The position numbers were made by a program, and so were the translations under genes. This document shows, in pieces, positions 1-6,444 of a stretch of DNA of 6,938 bases. The DNA lies in contig DAOUVM010000135.1 in the NCBI GenBank assembly GCA_030667645.1, positions 1 through 6,938 of the forward strand. The letters run 5' to 3'. Each line of letters starts with the position of its first letter. The first letter of the stretch is position 1. The notes beneath the pieces were generated by a model. That model was not told where the DNA came from. It made no database searches and was given only the letters and a program-made list of their open reading frames with translations. The DNA is from Ardenticatenales bacterium. Its GTDB lineage: Bacteria; Chloroflexota; Anaerolineae; Promineifilales; UBA4811.

Positions 1-258
1 ACCAATCGCCTTGGTATAGTTATCCATCCCCCCGAATTCGCCCAGAAAGGTATTCAAACCCTTGAGGGTGCTCTGAAACGCGGAAAAGGCAAGAGGAAAA
101 AGGCCAAAGGTGCCGATGATGACCAAGGCAGGGAGGAGAAATAGATACGCAGTCAGCGCTTCCTGCAATTTCCGCCCACGGCGCCCGGCAAACCAACGCG
201 AGAATCCAGAGGGCTGCGCCGATGAGCCAACGTCGTTCGCCATTGAGATGTCGCTCAC
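1..258 (-). CDS. Sugar-type ABC transporter permease, MalF/UgpA-like (N-terminal part, runs off left edge)
   Basis: Inner-membrane permease subunit of a carbohydrate-type ABC importer; by family knowledge it would pair with a second permease, an ATPase and a lipid-anchored binding protein, none of which is in the window. About 86 codons are present and the frame is still open at base 1. Counting from the ATG at 243, the protein has a polar, basic N-tail (residues 1-28, with RRGRK at 21-25), then a first membrane helix at about 30-58 (AYLFLLPALVIIGTFGLFP), then GGMDNYTKAIG at 71-81. This matches the usual start of this family, where a 'FLLPA...FP' helix is followed by 'GLDNY'. I place the start at GTG 258 because GAGG at 265-268 lies 6 bases before it; the ATG at 243 is 21 bases away. 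The substrate cannot be inferred. Family assignment is firm; the exact start is less so. Confidence 0.87.
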   Translation of the reverse strand, partial: MSDISMANDVGSSAQPSGFSRWFAGRRGRKLQEALTAYLFLLPALVIIGTFGLFPLAFSAFQSTLKGLNTFLGEFGGMDNYTKAIG

Positions 259-268
259 TTTCCACCTC
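256..268 (-). promoter_or_regulatory. Ribosome binding site and GTG start of the permease gene
   Basis: On the minus strand GAGG (268-265) is followed by TGGAAA and then GTG (258-256), a 6-base spacing. The next in-frame start, ATG at 243-241, has no purine-rich element at a usable distance. This favours the GTG and adds five residues to the protein. Confidence 0.5.
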
Positions 269-377
269 GACCTAGCTGTCCATCCCTGCTACTCGCCAGA
301 AACCGAGATGGAATGCGGACAAAGCTTCGAACCCATCGTGACAGATGCATCCTAGCGGAACTCATCAGTAGCGCACT

Positions 378-406
378 ATGGTACCACGAAAGCCGGACAC
401 AGGCAA
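378..406 (-). promoter_or_regulatory. Sigma70-type promoter candidate for the permease gene
   Basis: Read on the minus strand: TTGCCT (406-401, four of six matches to TTGACA), a 17-base spacer, and TACCAT (383-378, four of six matches to TATAAT). Transcription would start near 371, giving a leader of about 115 nt before the GTG at 258. It suggests the permease is the first gene of its own unit rather than simply a continuation of the MFS transcript. This is a pattern match only. Confidence 0.4.
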
Positions 407-506
407 AGCAATTTCACCGCACCGTTTTGTCCCGGTTTCACCCACAGCTCCACCAGCACCGATTGGCCCGCCCACACCACTGGCTTGGAAGAGCAGGCGG
501 GCAAGC

Positions 507-528
507 GGGCGGGCCCCGGGCCCCGCCC
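507..528. repeat. All-G/C inverted repeat downstream of the MFS gene
   Basis: GGGCGGG at 507-513 is the exact reverse complement of CCCGCCC at 522-528, with an 8-base loop of C and G only. It lies about 90-110 bases past the MFS stop codon, in the position of a transcription end signal. It is not followed by a T-run on either strand, so it is not a classical intrinsic terminator. It may be an RNA 3'-end stabilising hairpin or just a by-product of the local GC richness. Confidence 0.4.
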
Positions 529-615
529 CTGGTGGTTGGGAGCGACCGGTGGGTAAGGAAACGGAGGGATTCGGGAGAGCGCGCCTGGGCGCCGGTCTCG
601 GCAGTGGCAGTGGCA

Positions 616-1833
616 TCACCGCTCGGCCTTGTCCGGCGTTTTGAACTTGAACCAAGTGGGGACAACGGTAACCAGGGCAAACCCAGCCGTAATCATGAAT
701 GGGAAACGCGGACTGACACGCTCCCAGAGCTGCGCCCCGAGCCAGGGCGCCGGCAGAGAAACCAGCCCCAGGCTACTGTGGAGCACGCCGGAGAATGTTC
801 CCAACATCTTTTCCGGTACCACCTTTGAAATCAATGACTGGTACGCCGGACTCAGCAAACCCACACCGCCGCCAAAGATCACCCACGTCACTGCGAAACC
901 CATAAAGGTGCTCGCCTGCAAGAAAACCACAAAAGCCGCAAACACCATCAGGAACCCCAGCGAAATGGGGACCCGCTCCCCATGCTTGTCCGAGATCCTT
1001 CCGGAAATAATGGGCGTACCCATCATGGCGAGAGAGAAAATCGATCCCAGAATGCCGATCTGCTCGATCGAAATGCCCCCAATCTGTTCGAGATAGAGGG
1101 GCTGCAACTCGTTGGAAAGCCGAAAAGCAATGTCCCGGACGCCGTCGGTGAGAAAGATCCAGGTGATCACCCCACCCCCGAACAGCATGCCGAACATGAC
1201 CTTGAGGTTCGTTCGGAAAGAGACAACCGTCAGTTTGTTCGATCTTTGTTCCTGGGGAGAGCGCATGGTCGTCGCCATCCAGATGCGCAGTAGAGCCGCC
1301 AGCGTATACAGCACAGCCGAGACCAACAGCATGAGCTTGAACCCAAAAGAGCCCGCCAGAAACCCACCCAACGGAGGGCCCAGCACGCCTGTGATCTGAA
1401 AGATGGTGTCGGTAACCCCATACACCTTCCCGCGATTCTCCTCGGTCGAGTTCTCGGCGATAAAAGCCCCGAAACTTGGTCCAACCAGGGCGTACGGAAT
1501 TCGACTCACCGCAATGGCTACCAGCATCCACTCCCAAGTGGGCGCCAGCAATATGGCAATGTACCCGATTATTCCCCCCACACTCCCGATGGCAATGGCG
1601 CTCAGCCGGCCGATAGAATCAGAGATCCAGCCACCCAGGATCTGCAGAACCAGGATGGCTGCGGAAGACAAGGTAAAGACCATACCCACTTGCGCCACGC
1701 TGGCGCCCAATTCAGTCAGGTAGATGGGCATCAGCATGGGGTACATGGCGCTGCCGGTGTTGGCGAGCACCATCGCGAACATGAACCATCGCATGATGGG
1801 TGAAAGCAGGGGTTGCTTTGCGCTCTTTTCCAT
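616..1833 (-). CDS. Major facilitator superfamily (MFS) transporter, 12 TM, DHA1-like
   Basis: A 405-residue secondary transporter of the inner membrane, probably a proton-coupled efflux-type carrier; substrate unknown. About twelve hydrophobic helices can be read in two halves of six (about 14-188 and 212-397), joined by a polar loop at about 189-211 (RSPQEQRSNK). The loop 2-3 motif A is present as G68-WIS-D72-SI-G75-R76 and recurs in the second half as G278-RIS-D282-KH-G285-ER. Helix 5 carries GVLGPPLGG (149-157), resembling the motif C 'GP..GG' of antiporters, which is why I lean towards export. Length is normal for the family. The ATG at 1833 follows an excellent AGGGAGGAG (1850-1842) at 8 bases. 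The gene stands alone: 198 bases from the upstream gene, 357 from the permease downstream, with a promoter candidate at 1975-2003. Confidence 0.93.
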   Translation of the reverse strand: MEKSAKQPLLSPIMRWFMFAMVLANTGSAMYPMLMPIYLTELGASVAQVGMVFTLSSAAILVLQILGGWISDSIGRLSAIAIGSVGGIIGYIAILLAPTWEWMLVAIAVSRIPYALVGPSFGAFIAENSTEENRGKVYGVTDTIFQITGVLGPPLGGFLAGSFGFKLMLLVSAVLYTLAALLRIWMATTMRSPQEQRSNKLTVVSFRTNLKVMFGMLFGGGVITWIFLTDGVRDIAFRLSNELQPLYLEQIGGISIEQIGILGSIFSLAMMGTPIISGRISDKHGERVPISLGFLMVFAAFVVFLQASTFMGFAVTWVIFGGGVGLLSPAYQSLISKVVPEKMLGTFSGVLHSSLGLVSLPAPWLGAQLWERVSPRFPFMITAGFALVTVVPTWFKFKTPDKAER

Positions 1834-1885
1834 TGGTTGTGCTCCTCCCTTATACCTTCACCCCCTGCAATCAGTTCACTCGTTT

Positions 1886-1906
1886 ACGGCCCTCCAGAAA
1901 GGGCGT
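1886..1906. repeat. Short inverted repeat in the MFS leader
   Basis: ACGGCCCT (1886-1893) and AGGGCGT (1900-1906) can pair with one bulged G around a 6-base loop CCAGAA. It lies in the predicted 5' leader of the MFS mRNA, about 50 bases before the start codon, well clear of the ribosome binding site. No T-run follows on either strand, so it is not a terminator. It may be a modest leader hairpin; no regulator is suggested by the sequence. Confidence 0.25.
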
Positions 1907-1974
1907 GTGCTCTTGCCATGCAATCGCCGCCGAGAGTGTCTCTGGCAATGCACACCCGGGACTGTCATAGAACC

Positions 1975-2003
1975 ATTGTACTATCGAGTTGGGAGATTGA
2001 CAG
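1975..2003 (-). promoter_or_regulatory. Sigma70-type promoter candidate for the MFS gene
   Basis: On the minus strand: CTGTCA (2003-1998, four of six matches to TTGACA), exactly 17 bases, then TACAAT (1980-1975, five of six matches to TATAAT). Start would be near 1968, giving a leader of about 135 nt. It sits directly after the stop codon of the upstream large gene (2032-2034). I see no intrinsic terminator between the two, so read-through is also possible. Confidence 0.5.
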
Positions 2004-2031
2004 GTTCGCGGCTGGCGACATGCACCAATGC

Positions 2032-5000
2032 TTACCTACAGCGCACAACACGGGGGAATTCGGCCACGGTCTCTTGAGGCGAAACGACAGCGTGCGGCAA
2101 CGTACCCGGATTCGGGAAACGCCACTCGCGGAAATCATAGCCGCAATCGTCTGTGTCCCGCCAGGCTGGGTACCGCTCCAGCGAGCGGCCGCCAGCCGAA
2201 ACCCCGGCGTGAGGCAGGACACCGGGGAAACTACCGCTCCCCCAGGTCAAGACATCGACCGGGCGCCCGGCCGAGTCGAGCAGGAACAATTCATCTCCCC
2301 CATTTCCCAGCGCAAAACTCCCGGTCCCCCATGTAGGGTGCCGAATCAGATCTGGCACCTCGGGAGTCAGACCCAATAGCTCGTAATCAGGATAGTATCC
2401 ATTCGCGGACAGAAAGCCGGCCGAACTCACGGCAACGATGGCTGTCTGGCGGTTTTCGATGATCGCCCCGGCCGGGAAGGTGAACATCGCTTCGAAATCA
2501 TCTGTATCTACCGCGTCCCCCAACATCCACCCCGTCATGTCGACCGCGGCCGCCGTCGGATTATAGAGCTCGACCCACTCCTGGTCTTCGTCCAGCCCAG
2601 ATGGATCGTACAGCACCTCCGAGACCAGAACGTGATCGGCCGAGCCGAGCCAATTGTGCTGAACGACAGGGAGGTAGATCAGGTGCGGCCAATCGCGCTC
2701 GAACATCTCGGCCAGGTAGGCAAAGGCCGCGCTCGATTCGACCTGAAGCGCCAGCTCCCGGTTGGCCTTGCTGGACAGCTCGGAGCCGTTGATGCTGCCC
2801 AGGTGCACGTATCTCCGGCCGTCGATCTCGACCAACACCATCTTGGTGTGGATTCCAAGCCCGGTTGGGTTGGCGAGTCGGCACTGAAGCCGCAGTCGTT
2901 CCTGCGCCGCAATCCCGCGCAGAAAGGCGCACGTTGCCCAGTTGCCACGAGGGTCAGTCGGGTCATCAAAAAAGCTGTCCAATAGAACCCGTACCCTCGC
3001 CCCCCGCCGGGCTGCCGCCAGGTATGCCTCCAGCCGCGGATTCGGGTCAGAAACCCGGTCGCTGTATCTGTCGCCCCAATAGGGAGGCTCGTACATCTGC
3101 TGCACCAGCACCAGATCTCCCTCCCCAGCTCGTGCCAGCAATCCCAGGAGCGCATCAGAGTCACGCAGGCTGTTCTCCGGTGACTGGATGATCTCAAATG
3201 AAAACTCGCCGTCAAGCGCGAGGGGGATCGAAAAGCGAGCAGTGTACGTCATCCAATCGGTCGCGGCGATGGGAGTATAGCCGGGCGGGAGGGGGTCGAT
3301 AGAGGCAAACGCAACGATGTCCTGGTGGTTGATCAGGTCCATATCGAGGGCGAACAGGGTCTCCAGGTGGGCCACGACGCCGGGCGCATCGGTGATCAGG
3401 TAAACCCCGCGCTGCCCGGCCGTACCGTTGCCCTTGTCGTCAAAGGGCATGGATTTCAGGCTCAGGTTCTCCGAGCCGATCAGCGCTCGCTGCCCATCTA
3501 TCACAATGTACTTGGCGTGCTGATGGGAATAGCGCCGATAGACGTCGCTCTCGGCATCGCTGACCGCAAAAAAGCACCGGCCCGAGGCCGCTTCGATCTC
3601 GCTGCACACCCATTTCTCCTGATCTGTGACGCCCCCGGGCGGGCTGCCGTCCAGCAGAACGGTGACAGAGACCCCGGCCGCTGCGCGTGCCGCTACCGCC
3701 TGGGCCAGCATGGTATTCTCAAAGGTGTAGCTATGGATCCACAAACTGCGCTCGGCCGCATCAATCTCGTCCGCCACCACGCGATAGAGCGAGTCCGGAC
3801 CGATGGCTACCGTCAGGCTGGCAGTCTGGGTCAGTTGGACAGTGTGGAAAAAGCGCTCCAGGTCCCAGCCCGGATATCGCACCTTGCGGCCGTTGACCGG
3901 GTCGGCGGCATCCTGCGCCCAGTCCACGGCCGTGTCGGTGTCGACGACCGGCCGGCCACTCGCCTGATCCAGCTTTCGGTAGAGAATCTGTCCTGTTGTT
4001 CGCAGCGCGCCGGCACTGAAAGGCTGCACGGCCGTTCCACTCCAGCCCGCTTGACTCGCGTCACCCTCCTTGTACACCAGCACATCCTGAACCGCTCCAT
4101 CCTGGTTGAGCAAAAGCACCTCATCACCATCGTTGGCGAGAACGGGCCAGGCGCCATCCAAGTCTGGTACCGTCGGGTCGCTGGCTCCCGCCTCGAAATC
4201 GGGAGAAAAGCCAAACTGGGCCCGGAACGCACCCGCTTCGTCGGCCAGCCAGATCGACTGCCCGGCCGCCAGCGTCACACTCGGCGGCAGAGATACTGCG
4301 ATTAGACTCTGATCCGCCAGGCCCCAACCGCCGATCTCGGCCGGGGCGTTTCCCAGGTTGGCAATCTCAACCGCCTCGTCTGCCCCTTGCAGGGCAGAAT
4401 AGTGGACTGCCGCCATCCGCACGGTGGGGGTATAGACCACTTCCGTCGTTGCACTGGCCCGGTTATCGGAAGAGTTGGCCTCTGGTGTGTCCGAAGCGAC
4501 CGTCACAACATTGGTTACCTCCTCGGCTGTTCCATCTACGACCAGCCCGGTGAACGTCCAAGCCGCCAAAGCGCCGGGAGGCAGCGCCCCCAGCTCCCAG
4601 ACCAACTCCCCGGAGGCCGGCCGGGCAAAGGCATAGCTGCTGCTCTGGGAGACAAAAGTAACGGTCGCCGGGAGCGAATCGGTCAAGATGACTGCACTCG
4701 CCGTCATCCGGCCGGTATTCCGCACGCTGACGGCATAGGTGATGGGTCCGCCGGCCGCCACCGACGATAGCCCGCTTTTCCCCACCACCAGATCGGCAAA
4801 CCGAGCCGGATCCCCTACCAGGCTGCTCCATTCGGCCAGATTGTCATCCAGGTCCCTTTCCATGGCCTCTGTTGCGATGCAGGCGGCATTGGTGATGGTG
4901 CCCGTGGCCGCGTCAGTCAGCCGGCCGGTAAATGAGATGGTAACTGGACTCGCTCCGGGCGGCATAGCTCCCACTTTCCACACCAACGTCCGGCTGGTCG

Positions 5001-5823
5001 GTTGGGTCGGGAAAATAGGACCCGTGGAACGCAGGTAGCCAACCTCCGGCGGCAGGGTGTCCGTCACGACCACATCTGTTGCCGTCAGCTCCCCGCTGCT
5101 GCTCAGAAAGAGATCAAAAGTGATCTCTCCACCGGGCGACACCACCAGGGGGCCGGTTTTTCGGATGCTCACATCGGCCGCCACGCCCCTCGAGTTCCAC
5201 GCTTTGGGCGTGCCGTTGATCGGGTTCCGGTCGGCATCCAGTCCATTGCGGATCATGCCGTCGTTGCCCCCCCAATTGCCATCGCTGTCTGGAGCAAACG
5301 GGTTTAGCCGCTCCATGCTGATATAGTCGGGGGAGCCGTTCCCGGCGGGCCAGCCGCCACCATCTCCGTTGGCGGTATCAACGATCTCATTGGCGGCATC
5401 CCGCAACGCGAGTGTCTCGCCATCATTGTGAAGGCCCGCTCCAAAACTGGTCGCCAGATCGGCCGGCACGTCGCCAACTGTGTTGTCATCGGTCCGCTCG
5501 ATCAAATAGTAGCCATAGGGGGGAACGCTCTCCCCCAGCGTGATACTCAGGCCGCTGTCGGCCGATACCAGCGTCCAACCGCTCAACTCGACCGTGGCGC
5601 CGGTAGTGTTGTAGAGTTCAATCCATTCGTCGGCGGCAAAGGCGGCCGTGCCACCCCAGGCGACTTCGTTGATGACAACGGCGCCGGAGGTTGTCGATCC
5701 GCCCTCGGGGTCTCTGCGAGCACCGCCTGTCCGGGCTGGCACAGCAAGGACTGCCCCGGCGAAGAGCAGCCATCCGAGACAGAAAGCCAGCACCGCTGGT
5801 AGCGCTCGGTTCGCCGAAAGCAT
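2032..5823 (-). CDS. Exported lamin-tail / DUF11 / phospholipase D-like multidomain protein
   Basis: A 1263-residue predicted extracellular protein. Signal peptide: 1-27, ending AGAVLA before VPARTGG. Then lamin-tail (LTD) domain 1, about 46-190 (AVVINEVAW, DEWIELYN, GYYLIER); DUF11 repeats at about 215-336 and 343-465 (TDTLPPEV, TDSLPATV); LTD 2, about 468-655; a phospholipase D-like unit, about 665-1046; LTD 3, about 1062-1240 (SEVLYDPSG, QEWVELYNP). HKD motif 1 is H769-A-K771-YIVI-D776 with GSEN at 783-786. HKD motif 2 is H992-T-K994-MVLVEI-D1001 with GSINGSE at 1009-1015; here K and D are six residues apart instead of four. Two HKD motifs should form one active site cleaving a phosphodiester, in phospholipid or nucleic acid; LTDs in bacteria are known from secreted nuclease-like proteins. 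YLPVV (1050-1054) precedes LTD 3. The ATG at 5823 is chosen because the signal peptide starts there and AGGGGG (5836-5831) precedes it; the frame is open 38 codons further without such support. Domain calls are confident; substrate is not known. Confidence 0.93.
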   Translation of the reverse strand: MLSANRALPAVLAFCLGWLLFAGAVLAVPARTGGARRDPEGGSTTSGAVVINEVAWGGTAAFAADEWIELYNTTGATVELSGWTLVSADSGLSITLGESVPPYGYYLIERTDDNTVGDVPADLATSFGAGLHNDGETLALRDAANEIVDTANGDGGGWPAGNGSPDYISMERLNPFAPDSDGNWGGNDGMIRNGLDADRNPINGTPKAWNSRGVAADVSIRKTGPLVVSPGGEITFDLFLSSSGELTATDVVVTDTLPPEVGYLRSTGPIFPTQPTSRTLVWKVGAMPPGASPVTISFTGRLTDAATGTITNAACIATEAMERDLDDNLAEWSSLVGDPARFADLVVGKSGLSSVAAGGPITYAVSVRNTGRMTASAVILTDSLPATVTFVSQSSSYAFARPASGELVWELGALPPGALAAWTFTGLVVDGTAEEVTNVVTVASDTPEANSSDNRASATTEVVYTPTVRMAAVHYSALQGADEAVEIANLGNAPAEIGGWGLADQSLIAVSLPPSVTLAAGQSIWLADEAGAFRAQFGFSPDFEAGASDPTVPDLDGAWPVLANDGDEVLLLNQDGAVQDVLVYKEGDASQAGWSGTAVQPFSAGALRTTGQILYRKLDQASGRPVVDTDTAVDWAQDAADPVNGRKVRYPGWDLERFFHTVQLTQTASLTVAIGPDSLYRVVADEIDAAERSLWIHSYTFENTMLAQAVAARAAAGVSVTVLLDGSPPGGVTDQEKWVCSEIEAASGRCFFAVSDAESDVYRRYSHQHAKYIVIDGQRALIGSENLSLKSMPFDDKGNGTAGQRGVYLITDAPGVVAHLETLFALDMDLINHQDIVAFASIDPLPPGYTPIAATDWMTYTARFSIPLALDGEFSFEIIQSPENSLRDSDALLGLLARAGEGDLVLVQQMYEPPYWGDRYSDRVSDPNPRLEAYLAAARRGARVRVLLDSFFDDPTDPRGNWATCAFLRGIAAQERLRLQCRLANPTGLGIHTKMVLVEIDGRRYVHLGSINGSELSSKANRELALQVESSAAFAYLAEMFERDWPHLIYLPVVQHNWLGSADHVLVSEVLYDPSGLDEDQEWVELYNPTAAAVDMTGWMLGDAVDTDDFEAMFTFPAGAIIENRQTAIVAVSSAGFLSANGYYPDYELLGLTPEVPDLIRHPTWGTGSFALGNGGDELFLLDSAGRPVDVLTWGSGSFPGVLPHAGVSAGGRSLERYPAWRDTDDCGYDFREWRFPNPGTLPHAVVSPQETVAEFPRVVRCR

Positions 5824-5836
5824 CTTTCGACCCCCT
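5821..5836 (-). promoter_or_regulatory. Ribosome binding site deciding the start of the large exported protein
   Basis: Minus-strand AGGGGG (5836-5831) is followed by seven bases and ATG (5823-5821). The same frame stays open for 38 further codons to an ATG at 5937, but the extra residues are not signal-peptide-like and would place the hydrophobic leader about 45 residues inside. The start at 5823 gives a standard signal peptide. Confidence 0.75.
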
Positions 5837-6145
5837 CTCACTTCCCTGTCATGGCTCTGCCTGCCCATCTCGCTACGGTATATGCACGGACCAGGAGGAT
5901 CGCGAGCCCACCAATGGGACCACCCACCCCGAAACACGGACTGGGCGAAACAGCACTGGTATCTTTAGGCAGGCTGCACATTGCGGTAGGTGGCTCGACA
6001 CCTGGGGCAGTTTACACCAGATCGACTCGCGGCACAAGCAGCAGGAGAAAACGCGCCCCCGCCAGTGCTTTGCCACCCGGCGCCAGGCTCTCCCGACCGC
6101 TGCCCGCAGAGCTACTGACGGCAGAGAGCCCAAGCACGAGAGAGA

Positions 6146-6167
6146 CAATAGGAAAAAGACCCTATTG
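6146..6167. repeat. Inverted repeat overlapping the -35 box: operator candidate
   Basis: CAATAGG (6146-6152) and CCTATTG (6161-6167) are exact reverse complements separated by 8 bases (AAAAAGAC). The right arm shares its last three bases with the TTGATA -35 element. Arm centres are 15 bases apart. The position and symmetry fit a dimeric repressor or activator site; a bound protein there would block or contact RNA polymerase. The regulator is unknown. A plain RNA hairpin is less likely because no transcript is predicted to cross it. Confidence 0.45.
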
Positions 6168-6193
6168 ATATCGGGAGCAATGGGATGTATAAT
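6165..6193 (+). promoter_or_regulatory. Strong sigma70-type promoter for the pentapeptide-repeat gene
   Basis: TTGATA (6165-6170, five of six matches to TTGACA), an exact 17-base spacer, and a perfect TATAAT (6188-6193). Start is expected near 6200, about 242 bases before the ATG at 6442. This is the best promoter match in the window and stands out in otherwise GC-rich DNA. The long untranslated leader it implies is unusual for a single gene and leaves room for post-transcriptional control. Confidence 0.72.
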
Positions 6194-6203
6194 ACCTCCA
6201 GGT

Positions 6204-6270
6204 CACTGGTCTGCCGCTGATCCACCAAACCGTTCGCAACGCCGCTGACATGCCTGCAACGGTACCAGTG
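6204..6270 (+). repeat. Nested inverted repeats at the 5' end of the leader
   Basis: CACTGGT (6204-6210) pairs perfectly with ACCAGTG (6264-6270), and inside it ACCGTT (6229-6234) pairs perfectly with AACGGT (6258-6263). The two 3' arms are adjacent, so the helices could stack as 13 base pairs with an 18-base bulge on the 5' side and a 23-base end loop. The octamer GCCGCTGA occurs in both the bulge (6213-6220) and the loop (6241-6248). It begins within a few bases of the predicted transcript start. No known riboswitch class is recognised. Confidence 0.35.
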
Positions 6271-6429
6271 TCCCCAGATCGCCGTGCCCATGGTCAATCG
6301 GCCGGGCTTGAGTTTGACGGTATCTCGGGGAAAGGAGGATACTCACCGGAAACATTCGAATCGGGGGTCCTCTTCAGGATCTGTGCCGGGTTGGTACCGG
6401 TGCCAGGTCCCAGTTTGCCAGTGATTGCG

Positions 6430-6444
6430 AGGAGCGATGTCATG
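6430..6444 (+). promoter_or_regulatory. Ribosome binding site and start of the pentapeptide-repeat gene
   Basis: AGGAG at 6430-6434 lies seven bases before ATG at 6442. Competing in-frame starts are GTG 6421 and ATG 6250 (no matching ribosome binding site) and ATG 6448 (13 bases from AGGAG). The spacing selects 6442. Confidence 0.75.

Larger units (their letters stand above)
259..615. other. Non-coding spacer between the permease start and the MFS stop
   Basis: This 357-base gap holds no credible gene: the frames open across it give proline/arginine-rich translations without recognisable motifs and without ribosome binding sites. It contains the permease promoter candidate (378-406), a direct repeat TTTCACC at 412-418 and 436-442 (GGTGAAA in the gene's direction) just upstream of that promoter, and an all-G/C inverted repeat at 507-528. 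The GC-rich half (about 440-615) lies immediately downstream of the MFS gene. No U-tract terminator is visible. Confidence 0.6.
5824..6441. other. Divergent intergenic region between the exported PLD-like gene and the pentapeptide-repeat gene
   Basis: These 618 bases separate two divergently read genes. The right half holds a strong plus-strand promoter (6165-6193), an inverted repeat overlapping it, and a foldable leader. For the minus-strand gene I find only a weak candidate, TTGTGC (6037-6032), 17 bases, TAAACT (6014-6009). No protein-coding gene is convincing here: open frames exist on both strands but have no ribosome binding sites or family motifs. The frame of the pentapeptide gene is open from 6193, with an ATG at 6250, but the residues before 6442 look unstructured and that ATG has no ribosome binding site. 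Confidence 0.6.

Noticed and set aside
324..331. GGTTCGAA on the minus strand, resembling a tRNA T-loop
   Set aside because: No acceptor, D-arm or anticodon-arm pairing can be found around it at tRNA distances.
507..528. G/C hairpin as an intrinsic terminator
   Set aside because: No T-run follows the stem on either strand, so it is listed only as an inverted repeat.
773..1537. Minus-strand open frame of 254 codons inside the MFS gene in another frame
   Set aside because: The MFS frame shows two conserved motif A copies and twelve helices; this overlapping frame is rich in W, R, G and H with no family features.
3325..4305. Plus-strand open frame of 326 codons opposite the PLD-like gene
   Set aside because: It lies fully antisense to a well-supported coding region; its translation has no recognisable domain, and such long antisense frames are expected in GC-rich genes.
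5965..6111. Minus-strand open frame of 49 codons ending in a zinc-ribbon-like VNCPRCRATYRNVQPA
   Set aside because: Only one CxxC pair is present, no good start or ribosome binding site is seen, and the frame is closed at both ends within 150 bases. It could be a remnant of a zinc-ribbon gene, but chance is the simpler reading.
380..6400. Several GGTACC palindromes scattered through the window
   Set aside because: They occur in coding and non-coding DNA alike with no common flanks or spacing, so they look like chance occurrences of a six-base palindrome.
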